Assembly: GCA_046566185.1 (NCBI GenBank)
Contig: JBKHXE010000127.1
Location: forward strand, 1 to 35,364
Direction of reading: 5' to 3'
Origin: SCSIO-59966 sp046566185
Lineage (GTDB): Bacteria > Actinomycetota > Actinomycetes > Actinomycetales > SCSIO-59966
DNA: 35,364 bases
Both the position numbers and the translations under genes were made by a program. Of this stretch, positions 9,001-15,814 are shown piece after piece (position 1 is the first letter of the stretch; every line of letters begins with the position of its first letter). The notes beneath the pieces were generated by a model. That model saw only the letters and a program-made list of their open reading frames with translations, was not told the DNA's origin and did not search any database.

Positions 9001-9381
9001 GAGCACCTCGGCTGGGCGCACGTCGTCACGGCCCGGGCAGCCATCGAGGCGCGCGTGCTCGTCACGGAGCGGCTGCGTCCCCTGCGGATCGAGGGACGAC
9101 GCGTGCACCAGGTGTGGCTCCCGTACCACTGGGGCGTCGGGGGGACGACGCTCACGTCGGGCGACTCGACGAACGACCTCATCGGCCTCTCCCTCGACCC
9201 GAACGTGCTCATCCAGGACAGCAAGGTGGGCACGTGCGACGTCCGGCCGGGACGACGGCCCCGCGGGCCGGAGCTGACCGCGCTGGTGGCGGCCTACCGC
9301 GAGCGCGCCGGGATCTCCGGTGTGGTGCACGAGCAGGTGGTCACGGCCGCCGTCGACGGAACCGACGAGGAGGACCGCTGA
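6100..9381 (+). CDS. fdhA: Formate dehydrogenase catalytic subunit, selenoprotein (TGA at 6667-6669 read as Sec)
   Basis: This is the molybdopterin-dependent formate dehydrogenase alpha subunit, oxidising formate to CO2. The frame runs through one in-frame TGA at 6667-6669, in the context ENQARI-Sec-HSATV, which matches the active-site Sec of FdnG/FdhF enzymes. With Sec it is about 1,093 residues. The N-terminal [4Fe-4S] ligands are CPYCAVGC (about C51, C54, C58) and GRLCPKG (C86). The region after the Sec has the usual family blocks (GSNMAEAHPVGFQW, HVDPRFTRTSALAD, GNMGRPGGGIMALRGHANIQG). There is no Tat signal peptide or N-terminal hydrophobic segment, so the subunit should stay in the cytoplasm. 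I favour the GTG at 6100 (AGGG 8 nt upstream); GTG 6091 is the alternative. It lies downstream of selD and 1 nt upstream of fdhB. Read without Sec insertion it would be wrongly split into 192-residue and 867-residue pieces. Confidence 0.95.
6667..6716 (+). promoter_or_regulatory. Selenocysteine UGA codon and SECIS hairpin inside fdhA
   Basis: The Sec codon TGA occupies 6667-6669. Downstream, GTCCCC (6682-6687) pairs with GGGGAC (6693-6698) around a 5-nt loop GGTCT (6688-6692). The outer arms CCGCCAC (6674-6680) and GTGGCGG (6710-6716) are exact complements. The apical loop GGUCU is the same as the loop I recall from the E. coli fdhF SECIS, which SelB recognises. The loop lies about 18 nt after the UGA, the spacing expected of a bacterial SECIS. 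The pairing is seen directly; the function follows from the adjacent selABCD genes. Confidence 0.92.
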
Positions 9382-9382
9382 C

Positions 9383-10288
9383 GTGGTGAGCCGCAACAGC
9401 CTCTACGGGCCGCTCGACCCCGCACCGGACGCCGGCTGGACCGACGAGCAGCCCCGCATGGGCTTCTTCACCGACACCAGCGTCTGCATCGGCTGCAAGG
9501 CGTGCGAGGTCGCGTGCAAGGAGTGGAACCTCGTCCCCGAGGACGGCATCGACCTCCTCGGCAGCTCGTACGACAACACCGGCGCGCTGTCGGCCAACAG
9601 CTGGCGCCACGTCGCGTTCGTCGAGCAGCCCGCGCCGCAGACCCGTGAACGCGAGCCGGAGTTCCTCGGCATGCCGTCGACCCGGCTGCCGGGCGAGGAC
9701 CGCGACCCGGCCGAGGCGACCGAGTTCCGCTGGCTGATGTCGTCGGACGTCTGCAAGCACTGCACGCACGCGGCGTGCCTCGACGTGTGCCCGACCGGTG
9801 CTCTGTTCCGCACCGAGTTCGGCACCGTCGTCGTGCAGGAGGACATCTGCAACGGCTGCGGCTACTGCATCCCGGCGTGCCCCTTCGGCGTCATCGACCA
9901 GCGCAAGGGCGACGGCCGCGCCTGGAAGTGCACGCTCTGCTACGACCGCATCGGCGCCGGCATGAAGCCCGCCTGCGCGCAGGCCTGCCCGACCGAGTCG
10001 ATCCAGTACGGCCCGCTCGACGAGCTGCGCGAGCGGGCCGCCGCGCGCGTCGAGACGCTGCACGAGCGCGGCGTGACCGACGCCCGCCTCTACGGCCACG
10101 ACCCCGAGGACGGCGTCGGCGGGGCGGGCGCGTTCTTCCTGCTCCTCGACGAGCCCGAGGTCTACGGGCTGCCGCCCGACCCGGTGGTCACCACCCGCGA
10201 CGTCCCGGCCATGTGGAGAAGGGCGTTCATGGCCGGCGCGGCCATGGTGGGCGCCGCCGTCGTGGCGTTCGCGGGGAGGCGGTCGTGA
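9383..10288 (+). CDS. fdhB: Formate dehydrogenase iron-sulfur subunit with C-terminal membrane anchor
   Basis: This ferredoxin-like subunit carries electrons from FdhA toward the membrane. The 301-residue product has four Cys clusters: CIGCKACEVAC at residues 35-45, CKHCTHAACLDVCP, CNGCGYCIPACP, and CTLCYDRI plus CAQACP, enough for four [4Fe-4S] centres as in FdnH. The last 25 residues (WRRAFMAGAAMVGAAVVAF) form a single hydrophobic helix followed by RR, a likely membrane anchor. The start is GTG 9383, with a GAGGAGG ribosome binding site ending about 10 nt upstream; GTG 9386 is also possible. It begins 1 nt after the fdhA stop and overlaps fdhC by 4 bp. No signal peptide is seen, so the clusters should face the cytoplasm. 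Confidence 0.93.
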   Translation: MVSRNSLYGPLDPAPDAGWTDEQPRMGFFTDTSVCIGCKACEVACKEWNLVPEDGIDLLGSSYDNTGALSANSWRHVAFVEQPAPQTREREPEFLGMPSTRLPGEDRDPAEATEFRWLMSSDVCKHCTHAACLDVCPTGALFRTEFGTVVVQEDICNGCGYCIPACPFGVIDQRKGDGRAWKCTLCYDRIGAGMKPACAQACPTESIQYGPLDELRERAAARVETLHERGVTDARLYGHDPEDGVGGAGAFFLLLDEPEVYGLPPDPVVTTRDVPAMWRRAFMAGAAMVGAAVVAFAGRRS

Positions 10289-11217
10289 GCGACTTCCGGT
10301 CGTACTACGGGCGTCCCGTCGTCAAGCCACCGGTGTGGAAGTGGGACATCCCCGCGTACCTGTTCACCGGCGGGCTGTCCGCGGGCGCGTCGCTGCTCGC
10401 CGCGGGGGCGGACGCCACCGGCCGCCCGGCCATGCGGCGCTCGATGCGCTGGACGGCGCTCGGCGGCATCGCGGCGAGCACCTACTTCCTCGTCCACGAC
10501 CTCGGTCGGCCGGACCGCTTCCACCACATGCTGCGCGTCGCCCGGCCGACGTCGCCGATGTCGATGGGCACGTGGATCCTCGCGACGTTCGGACCGGCGG
10601 TCGGAGCGGCGGCCGTGAGCGAGCTGGCCGGCGCGCTGCCCCGCCGGGGCCCCCTCGGCCTCGTGCGGCGCATGCTGCCCGGCGTCGGGCTCGTCGGCGG
10701 CTGGTCGGCCGCCGCCGTCGCACCGCACCTGGCGACCTACACGGCGGTGCTGCTCGCCGACACCGCCACCCCCGCCTGGCACGAGTCGCACCGCGCCCTG
10801 CCGTTCGTCTTCTCCGGCAGCGCGCTGGCCGCCGCCTCGGGGGCTGCTCTCGTCGCCGTCCCGCTCGAGGAGTCCGGCCCCGCGCGGCGCGCCGCCGTCC
10901 TCGGCGCCGCCACCGAGCTGGCCGCCACCCACGTCGTCGAGCACCGTCTCGGTCTGCAGAGCGAGGCCTTCGCCCTACCGGGGCCGGCCCGGCTGCTGCG
11001 CGCGGCTCGCGTGCTGACCGCTGCCGGTGCCGCCGGCGCCGTGCTGGGGCGCCGCAGCCGGCTGCTGTCGGCCGTCTCCGGCCTCGCTCTCCTCGTCGGC
11101 TCGGTCTGCACCCGTTTCGGCATCTACTCCGGTGGCGTCGAGTCGGCGAAGGACCCGCGCTACACGGTGGTCCCCCAGCGGGAGAGGCTCGACGCCGACC
11201 GACCGGCGCGGGCCTGA
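10285..11217 (+). CDS. NrfD/PsrC-like membrane subunit of formate dehydrogenase
   Basis: This is a polytopic membrane protein of 310 residues, resembling the NrfD/PsrC quinone-interacting family rather than cytochrome b FdnI. The N-terminus (SYYGRPVVKPPVWKWDIPAY) followed by LFTGGLSAGASLLAAGAD is typical of NrfD proteins, as is the YFLVHDLGRPDRFHHMLRV segment. Several hydrophobic stretches follow, and GIYSGGVESAKDPRYTVVPQ closes the protein. No haem-ligand pattern is obvious. Its GTG start overlaps the fdhB stop (GTGA) and has GGGGAGG upstream. It probably passes electrons from FdhB to menaquinone. It is the last gene of the selD-fdhABC run and is followed by a long palindrome. Confidence 0.85.
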   Translation: MSDFRSYYGRPVVKPPVWKWDIPAYLFTGGLSAGASLLAAGADATGRPAMRRSMRWTALGGIAASTYFLVHDLGRPDRFHHMLRVARPTSPMSMGTWILATFGPAVGAAAVSELAGALPRRGPLGLVRRMLPGVGLVGGWSAAAVAPHLATYTAVLLADTATPAWHESHRALPFVFSGSALAAASGAALVAVPLEESGPARRAAVLGAATELAATHVVEHRLGLQSEAFALPGPARLLRAARVLTAAGAAGAVLGRRSRLLSAVSGLALLVGSVCTRFGIYSGGVESAKDPRYTVVPQRERLDADRPARA

Positions 11218-11233
11218 CCGCCGTCCCTCATCC

Positions 11234-11294
11234 GCCGAGTGTGAGCCAGCCGGGCGACACGCCGAGCGTGTCGGCCGGCAGACGCACACTCGGC
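11234..11294. terminator. 61-bp interrupted palindrome between convergent genes, probable bidirectional terminator
   Basis: The outer arms GCCGAGTGTG (11234-11243) and CACACTCGGC (11285-11294) are perfect 10-bp complements. Inside, GCCGG (11249-11253) pairs with CCGGC (11275-11279), and GACACGC (11256-11262) pairs with GCGTGTC (11266-11272) around a CGA loop. It fills the gap between the fdhC-like gene (+) and the thioesterase gene (-). There is no T-run, so it is not a classical intrinsic terminator, but many high-GC terminators lack one. A dispersed intergenic repeat is an alternative. Confidence 0.6.
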
Positions 11295-11298
11295 ACGA

Positions 11299-11700
11299 TC
11301 AGCGAGCCGCGGTGAGGTTCTGCAGCCGGACCTGCCCGCGGGCCACCAGCCGGTCGCTCTCGTCGCTGATCTCGACACTCCACAGCTGCTGAGTGCGGCC
11401 ACGGTGGATCGGCGTGCCGACAGCCCGCAGGAGGCTGCCGTCTCCGACGGCGCGCAGGAAGTCCGTCTGGTTGCTGACGCCGACCACCCGGCCCCGGTCG
11501 CCCAGCCACAGGGCCGCTCCGACGCTGGCCACTGTCTCGACCACTGCGCAGTGCACGCCCCCGTGGACGATGCCGTGCGGTTGCAGATGCTCGGGACGCA
11601 CTTTCCAGCGGAGCTCCACCGCGTCCATGGTCGCGTCGACCAGCTCGAGCCCCAGCCCGGCGGCGAACCCGCCGATCATTCTTGCTGCCGCCTCGTCCAC
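11299..11700 (-). CDS. PaaI-type hotdog acyl-CoA thioesterase
   Basis: This is a small single-domain hotdog-fold thioesterase of about 133 residues, related to PaaI and 4-hydroxybenzoyl-CoA thioesterases. The signature HGIVHGGVHCAVVETVAS contains the HGG turn and the acidic residue of the central helix, as in PaaI. In aromatic CoA pathways such enzymes release CoA from stalled or dead-end thioesters. I chose GTG 11700 because AAAGGTGAT lies 7 nt upstream on this strand; GTG 11703 and GTG 11724 are in-frame alternatives. It is divergent from the SDR gene, so the 90-bp gap likely holds both promoters. The neighbourhood suggests aromatic acyl-CoA substrates, but the actual substrate is unknown. 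Confidence 0.85.
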   Translation of the reverse strand: MDEAAARMIGGFAAGLGLELVDATMDAVELRWKVRPEHLQPHGIVHGGVHCAVVETVASVGAALWLGDRGRVVGVSNQTDFLRAVGDGSLLRAVGTPIHRGRTQQLWSVEISDESDRLVARGQVRLQNLTAAR

Positions 11701-11755
11701 CACATCACCTTTCGTCGTCCCCACCCTAGGTGATGGGAAAAGACTCCACGGTGCA

Positions 11756-11783
11756 TTGACGCTATAACCAATTTCTGTAGCAT
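11756..11783 (+). promoter_or_regulatory. Sigma-70-type promoter for the SDR-HADH-boxD operon
   Basis: TTGACG (11756-11761) and TAGCAT (11778-11783) are separated by 16 bp. The -10 ends 7 nt before a GTG at 11791 and overlaps an ATG at 11782, and no ribosome binding site is visible. This predicts a leaderless mRNA starting at or next to GTG 11791 and argues against ATG 11782 as the start. Confidence 0.65.
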
Positions 11784-11790
11784 GTCGGCC

Positions 11791-12534
11791 GTGAGTGCCG
11801 AATCAGACGGTCGACGGCTGGGTCTCGTGGTCGGTGGCGGTGGAGGCATCGGCGCGGCGGTGGCGCGGGCCTTCGCCGCAGACGGCTACGACGTCGTGCT
11901 GACCTACTCCGCCGACGCGGCGCGTGCCCAGGCGGTCGCTGATGAGCTGACCGGCCAGGGGCACCGGGCGTCCGCGGTCCACCTCGACGCCACGGTCAGT
12001 GACCGGGTCGAGGAGCTGGCCGAGCGGCTGTCGCGGGAGGGCAACCTCACTGCGGTGGTGCACTGCGCGGGTCGCTGGACGTTCACTCGCCTCATCGAGC
12101 TGACCGACAAGGAGATCGACGAGGTCCTGGCGCTCAACCTGACCTCGGCGCTGTACGTGCTCCGCGCGGCGAGCCGCCACGTGGCCGCTGGTGGCTCGGT
12201 CGTCACGGTCTCCAGTGCCGCCGTGGACCTGGCGCCGGCCAGACAGGCGAGCTACGTCGCGGCCAAGGCGGGCCTGGAGGCGGCGTCCCGGGTCGCTGCC
12301 AAGGAGCTCGGCGACCGCGGCATCCGCGTCAACGTCGTCCGACCGGGTGCCACGGACACGCAGCTGCTGCGGTCGACGACGTCGGAGCGTGCGATCGAGG
12401 CGATGTCCACGTCCAACACCCTCAAGCGACTGGGGACGCCGACGGACGTGGCGGACGTCGTCTCCTTCCTGTGCTCGGACAAGGCGCGCTTCGTGACCGG
12501 CTCCGTCGTCGACGTCACGGGAGGACTGCGATGA
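11791..12534 (+). CDS. Short-chain dehydrogenase/reductase (SDR), NAD(P)-dependent
   Basis: This is a classical SDR of 247 residues. The glycine-rich cofactor loop GGGGGIG is at residues 15-21, the catalytic Ser around 141-142 (VSSAAVDL), and the YxxxK pair at Tyr155/Lys159 (SYVAAKAG). The C-terminus FVTGSVVDVTGGLR is typical of FabG-like members. The start is GTG 11791, supported by the promoter position. It overlaps the next gene as ATGA. Placed with a 3-hydroxyacyl-CoA dehydrogenase and a CoA-semialdehyde dehydrogenase, it probably oxidises or reduces a hydroxy/keto group on a ring-opened CoA intermediate. The specific substrate cannot be read from sequence. Confidence 0.9.
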   Translation: MSAESDGRRLGLVVGGGGGIGAAVARAFAADGYDVVLTYSADAARAQAVADELTGQGHRASAVHLDATVSDRVEELAERLSREGNLTAVVHCAGRWTFTRLIELTDKEIDEVLALNLTSALYVLRAASRHVAAGGSVVTVSSAAVDLAPARQASYVAAKAGLEAASRVAAKELGDRGIRVNVVRPGATDTQLLRSTTSERAIEAMSTSNTLKRLGTPTDVADVVSFLCSDKARFVTGSVVDVTGGLR

Positions 12535-13385
12535 GCCTGCCGAGCCGGGCCGGGGTGATCGGTGGCGGTCGGATGGGCTCCGGCATCGCCCACGCGTTCC
12601 TGCTCGCGGGGTGCGAGGTCTGCGTCGTCGAACGCGACGGTGAGGCGGCCGACGCCGCCAAGGCGGCGGTCGAGCGGGCGCTCGCCGAGTCCGCCCGCCG
12701 GGGAGCCCTCGAGGACGACGCGGTCGTCGCGAAGCGACTGCAGGTCTCGACCGACCACGCCGACCTGGTCGGCTGCGGGCTGGTCGTCGAGGCGGTGCCG
12801 GAGAACCAGCTGCTCAAGGTGGAGGCCCTGCGCCGCGCCGAGGACGTGCTCGAACCCGACGCGGTGCTCGCCACGAACACCAGCAGCATCTCCGTCCACC
12901 TGATCGCCGAGGACCTGCGCGTCCCGAAGCGCCTGCTGGGCCTGCACTTCTTCAACCCGGTGCCAGCCAGCCGGCTCGTCGAGGTCGTCATCGGGCCGGA
13001 GACCGACCCTGCCCTCGCCGAGGCCGCGCCGGGGTGGGTCGAGGCGCTCGGCAAGACGCCGGTCGTGGTCAAGGACTCACCGGGCTTCGCCAGCAGCCGG
13101 CTCGGCGTCGTCCTCGGCCTCGAGGCCATCCGGATGCTCGAGGAGGGGGTGGCCAGCGCCGAGGACATCGACGCGGCGATGGCTCTGGGATACGGCCACC
13201 CCGTGGGGCCGCTCCGGCTCACCGACCTCGTGGGTCTCGACGTCCGCCTGGGCATCGCGCGGTTCCTGCACGAGACGCTCGGCGAGCGGTTCCGCCCCCC
13301 GGCGCTGCTCGTCGAGATGGTCGAGCGGGGTGACCTCGGACGCAAGACCGGACAGGGCTTCTACCGCTGGGACGAGGAGACGTGA
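12531..13385 (+). CDS. 3-hydroxyacyl-CoA dehydrogenase
   Basis: This is an NAD-dependent 3-hydroxyacyl-CoA dehydrogenase of the 3-hydroxybutyryl-CoA/PaaH type, 284 residues, the usual size. The Rossmann motif GVIGGGRMGSGIA lies near residue 8. NTSSISVHLIAE and LHFFNPVPASRLVEVV carry the conserved Ser, His and Asn-Pro of the family, and KDSPGFASSRLG marks the start of the C-terminal dimer domain, ending with GRKTGQGFYRW. The ATG overlaps the SDR stop (ATGA) and the gene ends within the start of boxD. It would oxidise the 3-hydroxyadipyl-CoA-like intermediate formed after ring cleavage. No thiolase for the next step is present in the window. Confidence 0.93.
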   Translation: MSLPSRAGVIGGGRMGSGIAHAFLLAGCEVCVVERDGEAADAAKAAVERALAESARRGALEDDAVVAKRLQVSTDHADLVGCGLVVEAVPENQLLKVEALRRAEDVLEPDAVLATNTSSISVHLIAEDLRVPKRLLGLHFFNPVPASRLVEVVIGPETDPALAEAAPGWVEALGKTPVVVKDSPGFASSRLGVVLGLEAIRMLEEGVASAEDIDAAMALGYGHPVGPLRLTDLVGLDVRLGIARFLHETLGERFRPPALLVEMVERGDLGRKTGQGFYRWDEET

Positions 13386-14929
13386 TGACGCGACGCCTGG
13401 AGAGCTGGACCGAAGGCCGCTGGTGGGCCGCTGCCGACGGCGGCGTCCCGGTGCTCGACGCGGTCACCGGGGACGAGGTCGCCACCGTCTCCAGCGCGGG
13501 GTTGGACGCCGCGGCTACGGTGCACTTCGCGCGTGCCGTGGGCGGACCCTCCCTGCGGCGGCAAGGTTTCCGCGAGCGTGCCGCCCTGGTCAAGGCGCTC
13601 GCCCTGGCGCTCAAGGAGCGCCGCGACGAGCTGATCGAGCTCTCCGCACGGTCCGGAGCAACGCCAGCGGATGCTTCGGTCGACGTCGACGGCGGCATCG
13701 GGACGGCTCTGGTCTTCGCCAGCAAGGCGAAGACCCTGCCCGACGACAACGTGCTGCCGGAAGGGGACGTCGAGCCGCTCGGCAAGGGCGGAGCCTTCGC
13801 CGGACGGCACATCCTCACCCCGCTGCGGGGCGTCGCCGTCGAGATCAACGCCTTCAACTTCCCGGTCTGGGGGATGCTCGAGAAGCTGGCGCCGGCGCTC
13901 ATCGCGGGCGTGCCGACCATCGTCAAGCCGGCGACGCCCACCGCCTACGTGGCCGAGCGCGCCGTCCGGATCATGTCTGAGACCGGGCTGCTGCCGGACG
14001 GGTCCCTGCAGCTCGTCACGGGCAGCCTCGGCGACCTGCTCGACCACCTCGGCGGCCAGGACCTGGTGTCGTTCACCGGTTCGGCATCGACGGCCGCGAC
14101 CCTGCGGGCGCACGACGCCGTGACCCGACGGTCGCTGCGGTTCAACGCCGAGGCCGACTCCCTCAACGGGTCGGTGCTCGGCCCGGACGCGGGGCCCGGA
14201 ACCGACGAGTTCGACCTGTTCGTCGACGCGGTCGTCGCCGAGATGACCTGCAAGGCGGGGCAGCGCTGCACCGCGATCCGTCGTGCCCTGGTGCCGGAGC
14301 GCCTCGTGGACGACGTCTGCGAGGCCCTCACGGAACGGCTGGCGAAGGTCACGGTCGGGGCGCCGGGCGCCGACGGCGTGACGATGGGCGCGCTCGCCGG
14401 CCTGGCACAGCGGGACGAGGTGCTCGCCGCTGTGGACCGCCTCGAGGGCGGCGCGAGGGTGCTCACGGGGGGCACCCCCGCGCCCGATGTCGTGGGCGCC
14501 GACCCGCAGCGCGGCGCCTTCATGGCGCCGACGCTGTTGCGCGCCGACGACGTCGACCGGCCGGAGCCGCACACGGTGGAGGCGTTCGGCCCGGTCGCCA
14601 CCGTGCTCGGTTACCGGGACCTCGACCACGCCGTCGACCTCCTGGCCCGGGCCGAGGGCTCGCTCGTCGCCTCGGTGGTCTCCCACGACCCGGACGCCGT
14701 CCGGCACCTGGTGACCGGAGCGGCGTCGTACCACGGCCGCGTCCTCGTCCTGGACCGGGACAGCGCCGCGGAGAGTACGGGGCACGGCACGCCGATGCCC
14801 CAGCTCGTGCACGGCGGCCCCGGGCGCGCCGGCGGCGGCGAGGAGGAGGGCGGCCTGCGGGCCGTCGTCCACCACCTGCAGCGCACCGCCGTCCAGGGCT
14901 CGCCGCGGATGCTCGACCTGTTCAGCTGA
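13385..14929 (+). CDS. boxD: 3,4-dehydroadipyl-CoA semialdehyde dehydrogenase (BoxD-type; PaaZ N-domain relative)
   Basis: This aldehyde dehydrogenase of 514 residues is like the N-terminal domain of PaaZ but has no MaoC-type hydratase domain, which fits BoxD. In the benzoyl-CoA box pathway BoxD oxidises the semialdehyde released by BoxC to 3,4-didehydroadipyl-CoA. The catalytic Cys is Cys295 in KAGQRCTAIRR, and the general base is Glu256 in RFNAEADSLN. The NAD-binding segment EINAFNFPVWGMLEKLAPAL and the C-terminal TPMPQLVHGGPGRAGGGEE block are typical. I chose ATG 13385 (GAGGAG 5 nt upstream) over GTG 13382. Its stop overlaps tail to tail with paaX by 8 bp. It is 11 kb from boxB and boxC, so box genes here are split between operons. 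Confidence 0.88.
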   Translation: MTRRLESWTEGRWWAAADGGVPVLDAVTGDEVATVSSAGLDAAATVHFARAVGGPSLRRQGFRERAALVKALALALKERRDELIELSARSGATPADASVDVDGGIGTALVFASKAKTLPDDNVLPEGDVEPLGKGGAFAGRHILTPLRGVAVEINAFNFPVWGMLEKLAPALIAGVPTIVKPATPTAYVAERAVRIMSETGLLPDGSLQLVTGSLGDLLDHLGGQDLVSFTGSASTAATLRAHDAVTRRSLRFNAEADSLNGSVLGPDAGPGTDEFDLFVDAVVAEMTCKAGQRCTAIRRALVPERLVDDVCEALTERLAKVTVGAPGADGVTMGALAGLAQRDEVLAAVDRLEGGARVLTGGTPAPDVVGADPQRGAFMAPTLLRADDVDRPEPHTVEAFGPVATVLGYRDLDHAVDLLARAEGSLVASVVSHDPDAVRHLVTGAASYHGRVLVLDRDSAAESTGHGTPMPQLVHGGPGRAGGGEEEGGLRAVVHHLQRTAVQGSPRMLDLFS

Positions 14930-15734
14930 CCTGATCGAGCTCGTCGATCACGTCGCGGCAGAAGCGCTCTGCCTCGTCCTGGAGCAGCGTGTGCAGCTCA
15001 TGGAACAGCGCGTGCGCCTCCTGGGCGACCCACTCGTCCGGCAGCAGCTCGGCCGGCAGGTCGGGTTCGTTGAACAGCGCGAGGCGGTAGTCATGGATGA
15101 GCGTGACGCGCTCGCGCAGCGCGTCGCGGCCCGTCGGGGCTGCGTCGCGGAAGCGCCTCAGCTTGCCGCGGTAGGCGTCTCGTCTACCGATCCAGCCCTG
15201 GTGCAGGGCCTCCAGGTCCCAGCAGCGCGTCGCCATCTCGACACTCGCCTCGAGGTCCTGCGTGCGGGCGACGAGCAGGTCGGCGTGCACCGACGGCTCG
15301 GCGTCGACCGCCTTCGCCACGGCGTCCAGCCGTTCGTGCGGTGAGACCCACGTGGCGGGACCGAGCGGGCCGAAGCCTAGCCACCGCAGCTGCTTTCGCA
15401 TCCGCTCGCGAGCGGCGCGGTCGGACTCCGGGACGGAGTAGATCACGAGCCGCCACTGCCGGTCCCACGGTCCGGTGGGGCGTTCGAAGATGCGGCGGCG
15501 GCCCTCGTCGAGAAGGTCCCAGCTGCGAGGCGTCAGCGAGTAGACGGTGGTGCGCCCGTCCCGGCGCGCGTCCATCCAGCCCCGCTGACGCATCCGCGTC
15601 ATCACCACCCGCGCGGTGGACGCCGGGACGCCGAAGACGTCGAGCAGCGCAACGACGACCTGGAGCCGGGCGCTGCCGCCGACGTAGCGCAGGTAGTCAC
15701 CGAACAGGTCGAACACGAGGTCCTGGGGCTTCAT
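14922..15734 (-). CDS. PaaX-family transcriptional repressor (copy 1)
   Basis: This is a PaaX-type repressor of about 270 residues. Members sense an aryl-CoA thioester (phenylacetyl-CoA for E. coli PaaX) and lift repression of degradation genes. The N-terminal winged helix includes VVVALLDVFGVPASTARVVM and MRQRGWMDARRDGRTTVYSL. The middle domain has DRQWRLVIYSVPESDRAAR and LRWLGFGPLGPATWVSP. The C-terminal domain has LFNEPDLPAELLPDEWVAQEA. I chose ATG 15734 because homologous N-termini begin about there; a TTG at 15773 would run into the divergent promoter. It is transcribed away from the monooxygenase operon, so that operon is the probable target. The effector may be salicylyl-CoA, benzoyl-CoA or gentisyl-CoA, but this is only inference. 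Confidence 0.9.
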   Translation of the reverse strand: MKPQDLVFDLFGDYLRYVGGSARLQVVVALLDVFGVPASTARVVMTRMRQRGWMDARRDGRTTVYSLTPRSWDLLDEGRRRIFERPTGPWDRQWRLVIYSVPESDRAARERMRKQLRWLGFGPLGPATWVSPHERLDAVAKAVDAEPSVHADLLVARTQDLEASVEMATRCWDLEALHQGWIGRRDAYRGKLRRFRDAAPTGRDALRERVTLIHDYRLALFNEPDLPAELLPDEWVAQEAHALFHELHTLLQDEAERFCRDVIDELDQVS

Positions 15735-15761
15735 GGCAGCGCCGAGTGTGGACCTCCAGCT

Positions 15762-15806
15762 CAAAAGTTTCAAACCATTGACGACCGTCGTCAGACTGCT
15801 TAATGT
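15762..15806 (+). promoter_or_regulatory. Promoter with 15-bp palindromic operator for the monooxygenase operon
   Basis: TTGACG (15778-15783) and TAATGT (15801-15806) are separated by 17 bp. The -10 ends 8 nt before ATG 15815, implying a leaderless or near-leaderless mRNA. A perfect palindrome TGACGAC-C-GTCGTCA (15779-15793) covers the -35 and spacer, and a second dyad GTTT-C-AAAC lies at 15768-15776. Both are well placed for repression by the divergent PaaX protein. Which protein binds is not shown by the sequence. Confidence 0.65.
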
Positions 15807-15814
15807 CCTCGTCC

